Shown piece after piece: positions 48,575-56,299 of a stretch of DNA of 64,000 bases (position 1 is the first letter of the stretch; every line of letters starts with the position of its first letter). This DNA comes from an uncultured Lachnospiraceae bacterium (GTDB lineage Bacteria > Bacillota > Clostridia > Lachnospirales > Lachnospiraceae). The stretch lies in assembly GCA_900316855.1 (NCBI GenBank), contig ONEK01000001.1:124001-188000 (forward strand), in the 5' to 3' direction. The notes under the pieces were generated by a model. It was given only the letters and a program-made list of their open reading frames with translations. It ran no database searches and was not told the DNA's origin. The position numbers and the translations under genes are program-made.

Positions 48575-48589
48575 ATTACGGCTCGTAAT
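48575..48589. promoter_or_regulatory. Small inverted repeat in the azlC / permease divergent region
   Basis: ATTACG-GCT-CGTAAT is a perfect 6-3-6 inverted repeat just before a TATAAT (48596-48601) directed at the plus-strand permease. It may be an operator. Confidence 0.35.
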
Positions 48590-48665
48590 CCGTATTATAA
48601 TCCCTTAAAATGGAGTAACAAGGGTCAAAAAGCAAAATCTGTATGGCAGGAGAAGGGGTCATTTC

Positions 48666-49934
48666 ATGAAGACAGCCGCTGTTGTTCTGTTTGTCGTGAT
48701 GTATACGCTGATGATTGTCCGACCGAAATGGCGCACGTGGACCGCGCTGGCAGCTGCGGTCCTTTTCGCACTGGCGGGTATCCTGCCGGCGGGGGAGATA
48801 TTCGGTGCCATTGACTTCAACGTGCTGATGATGATCGCCGGAACGATGGTGGTCGTCGATTTCTTCATCGAATCGAAGATGCCGAACCTCATCGCCGACT
48901 GTCTTCTCGACCGGGCACCCAATGTGATGTGGGTTACGATCTTCATGTCCCTGTTTGCGGGAGCGGTGTCTGCCTTCATCGACAATGTTGCGACGGTGCT
49001 CATGGTCGCGCCGGTCGGCCTTGCTGTCTGCCGTAAGCTGAAGATCGATCCCGTCCCGATGATTCTGTCTATTGCGGTATCGTCCAACCTGCAGGGCGCG
49101 GCGACACTCGTCGGGGATACGACCTCCATCATGCTCGGCTCCTATGCGGGCATGAGCTTCACGGATTTCTTCTGGATGAATGGAAAACCGGGAATATTCT
49201 TCGCCGTCGAGCTGGGGGCGCTGGCAACCGTTCCGGTGATGATGTTTGTATTCCGCGACATGAAGGAGCCGGTCGAGGCGAAGGAATTTACGAAGGTGAC
49301 AGACTATTTCCCGACCGTCATGCTGGCCATGGTGGTTGTGCTGCTCATCCTTGCTTCGTTTGTTCCGGATAAGCCTTCTGTCACGAACGGTGTGATCTGC
49401 TGCTGCCTGGGGCTGATCAGCATGGTTTATGACAGGCTCCGCACGAAGAGCTTCGAAGGGTGCAGACGCGCCCTGAAGGGGATCGATAAGCAGACGATAA
49501 TCCTGCTCGCGAGCCTTTTTGTCGTGATCGGCGGGCTGACGAACGTCGGCATCATCGACGACGTCGCCGGCTGGATCGGAAAGGTCGGGGGCGGAAACCT
49601 CTTCCTGCTGTATTCGATCATCGTCTGGGGGTCGGTTGCCATCTCCGCCTTCATCGACAACATCCCCTATGTGGCAACGATGCTGCCGGTTGTGCGGGGC
49701 GTTGCCGCGGCACTCGGCATCCCGCCGTACCTACTGTATTTTGGTCTGCTGTCCGGCGCGACGCTCGGCGGAAACCTGACACCGGTCGGCGCCTCCGCCA
49801 ACATCACGGCACTCGGTATCCTGTTCAGGGAAGGCCGCGACGTCTCCATGAAGGAATTTTTCAAAATCGGCATCCCGTTCACACTGACCGCCGTCACAGT
49901 CGGATACATCTTTCTGTGGCTCGTGTGGGGGTGA
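48666..49934 (+). CDS. ArsB/NhaD/SLC13-type ion-transporter permease
   Basis: A 422-aa protein with about 11 helices. Two internal repeats each carry the hallmark loops: AFIDNVATVLMVAP with SSNLQGAATLVGDTTS in the first half and AFIDNIPYVATMLPV with LGGNLTPVGASANITALGI in the second. Substrates in this superfamily include arsenite, sodium and dicarboxylates; none can be chosen here. Confidence 0.85.
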   Translation: MKTAAVVLFVVMYTLMIVRPKWRTWTALAAAVLFALAGILPAGEIFGAIDFNVLMMIAGTMVVVDFFIESKMPNLIADCLLDRAPNVMWVTIFMSLFAGAVSAFIDNVATVLMVAPVGLAVCRKLKIDPVPMILSIAVSSNLQGAATLVGDTTSIMLGSYAGMSFTDFFWMNGKPGIFFAVELGALATVPVMMFVFRDMKEPVEAKEFTKVTDYFPTVMLAMVVVLLILASFVPDKPSVTNGVICCCLGLISMVYDRLRTKSFEGCRRALKGIDKQTIILLASLFVVIGGLTNVGIIDDVAGWIGKVGGGNLFLLYSIIVWGSVAISAFIDNIPYVATMLPVVRGVAAALGIPPYLLYFGLLSGATLGGNLTPVGASANITALGILFREGRDVSMKEFFKIGIPFTLTAVTVGYIFLWLVWG

Positions 49935-50000
49935 TACTGACATTCGGGCATAGCTCCTGTACACCGAAGTACAGGGCGGCAGCTGACGGAAGGGTCCAAA

Positions 50001-51146
50001 ATGATTCTCGTAATAGACGCTTACAAGCTCGTCAAGGGTGCCGGCAAGAGCATCGGGATCTACAACCTGACAAAGAGTCTCGTCGAATATCTCGGGGCTG
50101 AAAATGTCAGAAGACACATGGAACAGACCATTGTTGTCCTCGGCAACGGGTACAACCGCAGGGATATGGAGCGGGAGGGCGTACAGTTTGTCAGTGTGCC
50201 GGGCAATCCGCTGTCCCGTCTTTCCTTCACCACCTGGGAGCTGTTCCGCGTGAAGCGTTACCTGCGCAGATATCAGGCGGACCGGGTACTGTTCCCGCGC
50301 GGGTACAGACCGCTGGTTTACCATGGCGATGATACGATCATTGTCCATGACCTGATTCCGTTCTGGTACGACGAACATGAAAAGGGGTATCTGAACCGGG
50401 TCGAAAATGCCTACATCATGAACCGGCTGAAGGCATCTATCCGTCGTGCAGCCCAGGTCATCACCATCTCGGATTATTCCAGGGACGCGATTGAGAAACT
50501 CGTTCCCGGGAGTCTGCGCAGAATCCGGCGGATCTATAACGGCATCAATGACATTGAACCCTGGGATGAGAAGGCGGGGGATACCTTCTCAGAGGGAAAC
50601 TATATTGCGGCGGTGACGAGCCGGATGCCGCACAAGAACGCCGCAGGAATCCTGGCGGCGTACAGCAGCTATGTAAGGCTGTGCAGTGAGCGGGCCGTCA
50701 CACCGCTGGACCTGCATGTAGTGGGAATCGGAGATGCCGCCCCGTACGCGGCGCAGGGAATACTCACGGACGAAGCCGCGGCGCATGTACAGTGCCGGAG
50801 TTATCTTGCGGAGTATTCGGACCTCTGCCGGATGATAGCCCATGCAAGGCTGTTTCTGTTCCTGTCCCTCGTGGAGGGTTTCGGTTTTCCGCCTCTTGAA
50901 GCCATGCAGCTGGATACACCCGTCGTCTGCTCGGACCGGACCTCCTTGCAGGAGGTTGTCAGCGATGCGGGCGTTCTGGTGGATCCGGAGGATCCCGGGC
51001 AGGCTGCAGAGGCAATGCTCTCATTGCAGAACGATCCGGAGCGATGTGAGACACTGGTAAAACGCGGCAGGCAGAACATCCGGCGGTTTTCCTGGGATTC
51101 GAGAACAGGGGAGTACTGGGAGGCACTGTTCGGCAGGCAGGTGTGA
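50001..51146 (+). CDS. Glycosyltransferase family 4 protein
   Basis: A 381-aa GT-B transferase. The nucleotide-sugar site EGFGFPPLEAM follows the Ex7E pattern, and the C-terminal domain opens with YIAAVTSRMPHKN. The N-terminal acceptor domain has VHDLIPFWYDEHEKG. Donor and acceptor are unknown. It precedes a second GT4 gene at once, suggesting a small polysaccharide or glycolipid pathway. Confidence 0.88.
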   Translation: MILVIDAYKLVKGAGKSIGIYNLTKSLVEYLGAENVRRHMEQTIVVLGNGYNRRDMEREGVQFVSVPGNPLSRLSFTTWELFRVKRYLRRYQADRVLFPRGYRPLVYHGDDTIIVHDLIPFWYDEHEKGYLNRVENAYIMNRLKASIRRAAQVITISDYSRDAIEKLVPGSLRRIRRIYNGINDIEPWDEKAGDTFSEGNYIAAVTSRMPHKNAAGILAAYSSYVRLCSERAVTPLDLHVVGIGDAAPYAAQGILTDEAAAHVQCRSYLAEYSDLCRMIAHARLFLFLSLVEGFGFPPLEAMQLDTPVVCSDRTSLQEVVSDAGVLVDPEDPGQAAEAMLSLQNDPERCETLVKRGRQNIRRFSWDSRTGEYWEALFGRQV

Positions 51147-51148
51147 GC

Positions 51149-52360
51149 ATGGGAAAAAGCAGGCTGATCTTTTATGACACGTCCAATTATGTGGATTTTC
51201 CCATCGGCGGGCAGCTGACGAGCGTTGGAAATCTCCTCAGGTATCTCGCGGAATGCCACCCGGAGCGCACGGGAGACGTCGTTCTGGTGGGTGTCACACC
51301 GGACCCGTCCGCGGTCGGGAAGCTGTCCTTTCTGGAGCGGGCAGGGCAGCGGTTCCGTTTCCTGCCGGTGGCTGCTGCGGAGCGTGACCTGTCCCATACG
51401 GCGCATTCGCTGCGCCTTGCCTTTGCCAGGGGACTGGTCCGCTATGGCAGACAGCTGAAGATTACGAGACAGGACTGCAACTATGTCCAGACACCGGAGG
51501 CCGTGGGTCCGGTCCGGCTCCTGTGCCCGGGAGCCCGCTATGTGATTTTCTCCCACGGCAGCTACAGGAATATGGCGAGGGGCTTCCGGTTCTATCGGGG
51601 CAATCCGCTCGTCATGAAGGGCTTTGCCGCCTACCTGCGCTATGTGCTGAAGCATGCCGCCCTGATCTTTGTGCTGGACGCGGACAGTGAGAAGGATTAC
51701 AAGCCTTACAGCAGCAGAATCGTCCGGGCGAAAAATACCATCGCGCTTCCGGAAAACTATGAGCGCTTTGTGCCGCATGATTTCCGCGGAAGGCTTCTCT
51801 TCGTCGGGAGGCTGTCGAAGGACAAGGGAGTGGACGGCATCATCAGGGCCCTGTCTCTGCTGCCGGAGGCAACGGGCCTGACCATCGTGGGCGACGGGGA
51901 ATACGGGGATACGCTGCGCTCCATGGCAGCTGCTCCAGGAAAGCCGGCCGATGTGGCAGGAAAAGAAACAGCGGGAGATAAAACTGCAAAACCCGCAGGA
52001 GACCGCATTACGTTCACCGGTGCGGTAACGCCGGACAGGGTAGCCGCGTATATGGAGGATTCGGATCTGCTCGTCATGAATTCCGCATTTGAGGGCGTTC
52101 CGATGACAATCCTGGAGGCGCTTTCGCATGGCCTTCCGGTGATTTCCACCGACGTCGGAGGGATTGGCGACACTGTCCGCTTCGGCAGCGACGCACTGGC
52201 AACGGACGGCACACCGGAATCCATAGCAGAGGCGGTCCGGGCGATCGCGCGGGATTACCGGAGATTCAGTGAAGCGGCACACGGGGATGCGAAGCAGTAT
52301 GATTACCGCACGGCAAACGCTGAGCTGTACACGCATCTGCAAAGCGTCTGGAAGGAGTAA
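51149..52360 (+). CDS. Glycosyltransferase family 4 protein
   Basis: About 403 aa, GT-B fold with LLFVGRLSKDKGVDGIIRAL and the Ex7E motif in AFEGVPMTILEALSHGLPVI. A low-complexity insertion (about residues 262-285, Ala/Lys/Gly-rich) interrupts the C-terminal domain. A GTG at 51143 overlapping the previous stop is an alternative start. It is probably co-transcribed with the upstream transferase. Confidence 0.87.
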   Translation: MGKSRLIFYDTSNYVDFPIGGQLTSVGNLLRYLAECHPERTGDVVLVGVTPDPSAVGKLSFLERAGQRFRFLPVAAAERDLSHTAHSLRLAFARGLVRYGRQLKITRQDCNYVQTPEAVGPVRLLCPGARYVIFSHGSYRNMARGFRFYRGNPLVMKGFAAYLRYVLKHAALIFVLDADSEKDYKPYSSRIVRAKNTIALPENYERFVPHDFRGRLLFVGRLSKDKGVDGIIRALSLLPEATGLTIVGDGEYGDTLRSMAAAPGKPADVAGKETAGDKTAKPAGDRITFTGAVTPDRVAAYMEDSDLLVMNSAFEGVPMTILEALSHGLPVISTDVGGIGDTVRFGSDALATDGTPESIAEAVRAIARDYRRFSEAAHGDAKQYDYRTANAELYTHLQSVWKE

Positions 52361-52515
52361 ATCCTGTCCTTCCGGATGCTGACACCGGCGGAAAACTGTG
52401 AGAAAATAACAGAGCGGGTGTGAAACAGCGGAAGCCGCCGCATACCCGCGCCTGCATGATTCACGCAGGGTGGCATATACAGCAGTTTTGCATTTGGAAA
52501 GAGTGAGGTACCAAT

Positions 52516-53061
52516 ATGAGCAATCAGAATCCGTACGCAGGAACACAGACTGAGAAGAATCTGGAAGCCGCTTTTTCAGGTGAATCCCAGGCAAGGAACA
52601 AGTATACCTATTTCGCCTCCGTCGCGAAGAAGGAAGGCTACGAGCAGATCGCTGCCCTGTTCCTGAAGACCGCGGACAATGAGAAGGAACACGCCAAGAT
52701 GTGGTTCAAGGAGCTCAAGGGCATCGGGGACACCGCTGCAAACCTGAGCGCTGCCGCAGACGGCGAGAATTACGAGTGGACGGATATGTACGCCGGCTTT
52801 GCCAAAACCGCAGAAGAGGAAGGTTTTACGGCACTGGCTGCCAAGTTCCGCATGGTTGCCGAGATCGAGAAACACCATGAGGAACGCTACCGTGCCCTGT
52901 TAAAGAACGTCGAGACGAAGCAGGTCTTCGAAAAGAGCGAGGTCAAGGTATGGGAATGCCGCAACTGCGGCCACATCATCGTCGGCACCAAGGCACCCGA
53001 CGTATGCCCCGTCTGCAGCCATCCCCAGTCCTACTTCGAAGTCCACGCCGACAACTTCTGA
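52516..53061 (+). CDS. rbr: Rubrerythrin
   Basis: A peroxide-reducing protein of anaerobes. The N-terminal ferritin-like domain has two EX(n)EH iron sites ([41 protein letters not shown]). The C-terminal rubredoxin domain has CRNCGH and CPVCSHP. The 181-aa length is regular. No PerR box is visible in the 155-bp upstream gap. Hairpin element D follows the stop by 12 nt. Confidence 0.96.
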   Translation: MSNQNPYAGTQTEKNLEAAFSGESQARNKYTYFASVAKKEGYEQIAALFLKTADNEKEHAKMWFKELKGIGDTAANLSAAADGENYEWTDMYAGFAKTAEEEGFTALAAKFRMVAEIEKHHEERYRALLKNVETKQVFEKSEVKVWECRNCGHIIVGTKAPDVCPVCSHPQSYFEVHADNF

Positions 53062-53073
53062 CGCGTCAGCATC

Positions 53074-53211
53074 GAGAAGCGTCGACGGGAGCATAAAGAA
53101 GGATCCCCCTGCAGGCTTGCCTGCAAAGGGGGATCCTTCTTTATGCTCCGGGTGAAATGCGGCGAGAGCCGCGTTTCACGAGAGTGCGAAGCGCTCGAGT
53201 CGACGCTTCTC
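53074..53211 (+). repeat. Intergenic multi-hairpin element D, first copy with terminal inverted repeats
   Basis: The 13-bp ends GAGAAGCGTCGAC (53074-53086) and its reverse complement (53199-53211) bracket three hairpins. D1 (53088-53149) has a 22-bp perfect lower stem and a 6-bp upper stem on a G(CTTG)C cap, separated by a 2-nt bulge. D2 (53152-53179) has a 12-bp stem with one G-T pair on GAGA, a GNRA loop. D3 (about 53182-53196) has a 6-bp stem on GAA. D1 may also end rubrerythrin transcripts. Confidence 0.8.
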
Positions 53212-53218
53212 AACCTTT

Positions 53219-53278
53219 AAGGATCCCCCTGCAGGCTTGCCTGCAAAGGGGGATCCTTCTTTATGCTCCGGGTGAAAT
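53219..53278 (+). repeat. Element D, truncated second copy
   Basis: Identical over 60 bp to 53099-53158, at an offset of 120 bp. It lacks the outer left arm of hairpin D1 and stops inside D2. The remainder of the gap to 53501 holds two LacI-type palindromes and no gene. Confidence 0.9.
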
Positions 53279-53296
53279 CTATGTCCTTCGCTTTTC

Positions 53297-53308
53297 GCAA
53301 CCGGTTGC
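53297..53308. promoter_or_regulatory. LacI/CcpA-type operator candidate 1
   Basis: GCAACCGGTTGC is a perfect 12-bp palindrome fitting GNAANCGNTTNC, the core pattern of LacI-family sites and close to a CcpA cre box. Confidence 0.5.
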
Positions 53309-53446
53309 AATTTTCTCACCCCAAAAGAGAAAAACAGAATCCCGAATGATTATTTTTATGATGATCTCCGGTCTAAAATAAACGCTGTTAAGGCAGAGCA
53401 GTATCTTTCAGATGTCCGCAGCGAAATGCTCCCGGGAGGGAGAAGC

Positions 53447-53458
53447 GCAAACGGTTTC
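53447..53458. promoter_or_regulatory. LacI/CcpA-type operator candidate 2
   Basis: GCAAACGGTTTC also fits GNAANCGNTTNC, exactly 150 bp from the first site and 43 bp before the start codon of the surface protein gene. Confidence 0.5.
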
Positions 53459-53501
53459 CCAACCAACCGGGTTCTGAGAGAAAGCCGAAAGAGGTCAAAA
53501 A

Positions 53502-55781
53502 ATGAAGCTACGCAAATTGTTCGCAGGACTTGGAATTGCAGCACTCACTCTTACAACGGCGCCCATGACCGTACTCGCTGATGAGACAGATTCCGCATTA
53601 CAGCAGACGGTGGACGCTTCAGGTATCGATGATCAGACTTCGAAGAATTCATCGGCGGAAACTGATGTACAGGGCGGGGATAATCAGCAGGATCAGGATT
53701 CTGAGAATAAGATAACGTCTGAAGATGAGAAAGAGGACGACTCCGATAATCCTGAAGACTCCGATGGTGCAGAGGAGAAAGAGGCAAAAGACGCAGAGAA
53801 TCCTGATCCTGAAGCCTCTGCAAATGGTAATGAATCCCTGCCGACAGGTCATCCGGTCCCTCGCATGTTTAGGGCTCCGCAGGCAGTTGCGACGGCTGTG
53901 GAGACTGATGACGAAAACTCCTCCGACGGGGATTCCGAAGATGCCTCGGAAACCGTTTCGGCTGAGGAAATTTCGATTCACCCTGTCGAATGGCAGTACT
54001 CCAATTCGAAGACAATCTCCAACTGGGATGCGGCAGCAGGCACCGTAGATGTCTCTGACACCCTTCCCTCCGCAGAGCAGCAGCTGACGACGGATATTGT
54101 GTTTGTCGTCGACGTCTCCTCCTGCGCATCAGAGAGCGCACAGAAATTCTCTGCTTTGATGAGCGATCTGGCAGAGAGCCAGAGCAGCAGCGGCGCAGCG
54201 ATCAACGTCGGTGTGGTTTGGTTCCGCGGCGCAGCGGACATTGCCTGCCCGCTGACCACTCTGACCAGTGACAATGTTGAGGATATCAAAAACAAGATTG
54301 CTGTCACAGATTACAGTACAATCAATGAGTTTGCCCAGAAAATCGGCAAGGGTTCCAATATTCCTGCCGGACTGGCAGCGGCTGCTGATGTGCTAGGCAA
54401 GGATACTTCCACAGCAGATTCCCGCAAGAACGTTATCCTGATTTCCGATGGCAAGACCTACCTGTATATCAAGGACAGAAATTACAGCCAGGCATATTCA
54501 AGATCAACTACCAGTGAAGGAAGCGGCAGTTTATACGAGTGGACGGATAAATATTATCACAATTATTCAGGCAATCTTGCTCGACCTGATACTGATTTGA
54601 GCATGCAGGCCTTCATCAATGACATTGGGGATCGCAGGACACAGGAGTACAAGGATCATATGTATTCTTACTATGATCAGGCATATTTCAGAACTTCTAC
54701 GGCGTCATTTCAGCCTGATGTAGAAAAATCTATGGGACTTGCGTATAACACAGGCTGTGTCATCAATTGCGAGGAGTCGATGTGGCAGACCGCCAAGGCG
54801 GTTGAGGATTTCCAGGACAAGGGTATTCATTTCTACGCCGTGAACACCAGCGAGGATGACTCCGTTTTCACTGAACTGATGACCTATCTGAACGGCGGAG
54901 CAAAGATCGACTTTGACGCCGTGAAGAATGATATTTACTACCAGGCGGGGGCAGACTCCTATGTGATCGACACCATGGGACCGGACTTCGATGCCCGGAA
55001 TCTCGCAGACATGACCATCACCCTCCAGAAGGCCGGCCAGAATGAGACAGAAACCTACAAAGCGATTGCGGATGGATCGCGGGAAAACGTATATCATTTT
55101 GTGGAGGACAGCTCTGTTGACGGCGGATACCGCTACACCGTGGAATATATTCCGCAGAACGGCAGCGCAGCCGATTACCTGAAATGGACGATGCATGTGC
55201 CGGTGAGCAACTTCGAGCATGTATCCCTGAACTATTCCGAGCTTCTCGTCAACCGGCAGACCGCAGCGGGGACCTATGACGAGCTCGTCAGCACGGCGGT
55301 TCTGTATCCGACCGATTCGGATAGCAGAGAGCTTGAATCAGTCAATTTTGAAGAGCAGAAGGTAAGCTACACGGTACCGGAAGGCGGCAATCCGGACACA
55401 CCGGAGCCGGTAAATCCCGAGCCCAACCCCGGACCGGAGCCGGAACCGACCCCCGAGCCGGCACCTGAGCCGACGCCTGCACCGGAAACAACACCGGAGG
55501 TGACTCCGGCAGCACCGGAGGGCCAGGTACTGGGCGTATCCAGACCCGCGCCGGCAGTGGCAGCTGAAGCCGCGGCAGTAACGGCAGATGAGGGACAGGT
55601 GCTCGGCGCATCGAGGCCTGCACCGGAAGCACAGGCTCAGCAGGGCCAGGTCCTCGGGGCACAGAGGAATGTCGCGACCGGGGATGAGGGGACGATGCCG
55701 ATCTGGCTCTTCCTCGTGGCAGCAGCCGCGGCGGAAGGCTTCCTTCTCCTTCGCACGGCAAAGCTTTCGAAAAGAATGTAA
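53502..55781 (+). CDS. Secreted von Willebrand A surface protein with sortase-type tail
   Basis: 759 aa. Signal peptide (about 1-26), a long acidic Ser/Asp/Glu region (30-150), a vWA domain (from TDIVFVVDVSSCASES, about 196), a beta-rich region, a Pro/Glu-rich wall-spanning stretch (PEPNPGPEPEPTPEPAPEP), three copies of GQVLG(V/A)(S/Q)R, then ATGDEG, a hydrophobic helix and a basic end (KLSKRM). The MIDAS motif DxSxS reads DVSSC, with Cys at the third ligand. ATGD in place of LPxTG suggests a non-standard sortase signal. G+C is visibly lower than in the neighbours, and hairpin elements D and E flank the gene, so transfer is likely. Probably an adhesin. Confidence 0.85.
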   Translation: MKLRKLFAGLGIAALTLTTAPMTVLADETDSALQQTVDASGIDDQTSKNSSAETDVQGGDNQQDQDSENKITSEDEKEDDSDNPEDSDGAEEKEAKDAENPDPEASANGNESLPTGHPVPRMFRAPQAVATAVETDDENSSDGDSEDASETVSAEEISIHPVEWQYSNSKTISNWDAAAGTVDVSDTLPSAEQQLTTDIVFVVDVSSCASESAQKFSALMSDLAESQSSSGAAINVGVVWFRGAADIACPLTTLTSDNVEDIKNKIAVTDYSTINEFAQKIGKGSNIPAGLAAAADVLGKDTSTADSRKNVILISDGKTYLYIKDRNYSQAYSRSTTSEGSGSLYEWTDKYYHNYSGNLARPDTDLSMQAFINDIGDRRTQEYKDHMYSYYDQAYFRTSTASFQPDVEKSMGLAYNTGCVINCEESMWQTAKAVEDFQDKGIHFYAVNTSEDDSVFTELMTYLNGGAKIDFDAVKNDIYYQAGADSYVIDTMGPDFDARNLADMTITLQKAGQNETETYKAIADGSRENVYHFVEDSSVDGGYRYTVEYIPQNGSAADYLKWTMHVPVSNFEHVSLNYSELLVNRQTAAGTYDELVSTAVLYPTDSDSRELESVNFEEQKVSYTVPEGGNPDTPEPVNPEPNPGPEPEPTPEPAPEPTPAPETTPEVTPAAPEGQVLGVSRPAPAVAAEAAAVTADEGQVLGASRPAPEAQAQQGQVLGAQRNVATGDEGTMPIWLFLVAAAAAEGFLLLRTAKLSKRM

Positions 55782-55880
55782 TCCCGGCAGGACGTGACCG
55801 CGAACTGCTGAGAGGAAAGCCTTCTTTGGATGGACCCTCAGGACGGACCGGGCCTGACAGACAGCTTAATATCAGACAGG

Positions 55881-55912
55881 AAAGAGCAGGGACGGAAGCC
55901 CTGCTCTTTTTT
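55881..55912 (+). terminator. Terminator of the surface protein gene
   Basis: AAAGAGCAGGG (55881-55891) pairs with CCCTGCTCTTT (55899-55909) across a 7-nt loop and runs into a T tract. Confidence 0.9.
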
Positions 55913-55950
55913 ACTTCTGCACCATTTCCGGATCTCTATCCTCCGGACGA

Positions 55951-55982
55951 AGAAACACCAGGGCTTGCGCCCTGGTGCTTCT
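55951..55982 (+). repeat. Hairpin between terminator and element E
   Basis: CACCAGGGC (55956-55964) and GCCCTGGTG (55969-55977) form a 9-bp stem on TTGC, with AGAA/TTCT adding four pairs outside a 1-nt mismatch. Confidence 0.6.
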
Positions 55983-56015
55983 CCCGTGAATAAAGAATAG
56001 AGAATATAGCCCACC

Positions 56016-56148
56016 AGCATGCAGTGCAGAGACTGGTGAGAAAAGGCGTCGGAGTGCTTGCACTCCGGAGCCTTTTCTCACAAGGCTCTATAGGGCGTGA
56101 GCCCTCCTATCGAGCGTGTGGAACACGCGAGATAGGGCACTGCATGCT
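56016..56148 (+). repeat. Intergenic multi-hairpin element E, first copy with terminal inverted repeats
   Basis: Ends AGCATGCAGTGC (56016-56027) and GCACTGCATGCT (56137-56148) bracket three hairpins. E1 (56036-56081) has a 12-bp lower stem GTGAGAAAAGGC and CGGAGTG/CACTCCG on a G(CTTG)C cap. The next has GGGC/GCCC on GTGA, a GNRA loop. E2b (about 56106-56136) has GCGTGT/ACACGC on GGA inside CCTATC/GATAGG. The order of loop types equals that in D although the sequence differs. Confidence 0.8.
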
Positions 56149-56170
56149 AATTTACGAGGTAAACAAACGC

Positions 56171-56286
56171 GCGTCGGAGTGCTTGCACTCCGGAGCCTTT
56201 TCTCACAAGGCTCTATGCAGGCGTTCCGCCTAGGCGTGAGCCCTCTACCTCGCGTGTGAAACACGCGAAACAGGGCACTGCATGCT
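56171..56286 (+). repeat. Element E, second copy with left arm of the first hairpin missing
   Basis: 56171-56216 repeats 56046-56091 exactly, at an offset of 125 bp. The outer left arm of E1 is absent, as in the second copy of D. It continues with GGC/GCC on GTGA, CGCGTGT/ACACGCG on GAA, and ends again with GCACTGCATGCT (56275-56286). The 518-bp gap contains no credible gene. Confidence 0.85.
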
Positions 56287-56299
56287 AATTTACAAGGTT

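Noticed and set aside
53099-53278. Two 60-bp direct repeats that might be a CRISPR array
   Set aside because: Only two copies with 60 bp between them, the repeat is mostly one long hairpin, and there are no cas genes.
53157-53381. Open reading frame of 74 codons
   Set aside because: It reads across both D copies and the first operator; structure explains the sequence better than coding.
56024-56233. Open reading frame of 69 codons
   Set aside because: It lies entirely within hairpin element E and owes its openness to the repeated sequence; no ribosome-binding site.
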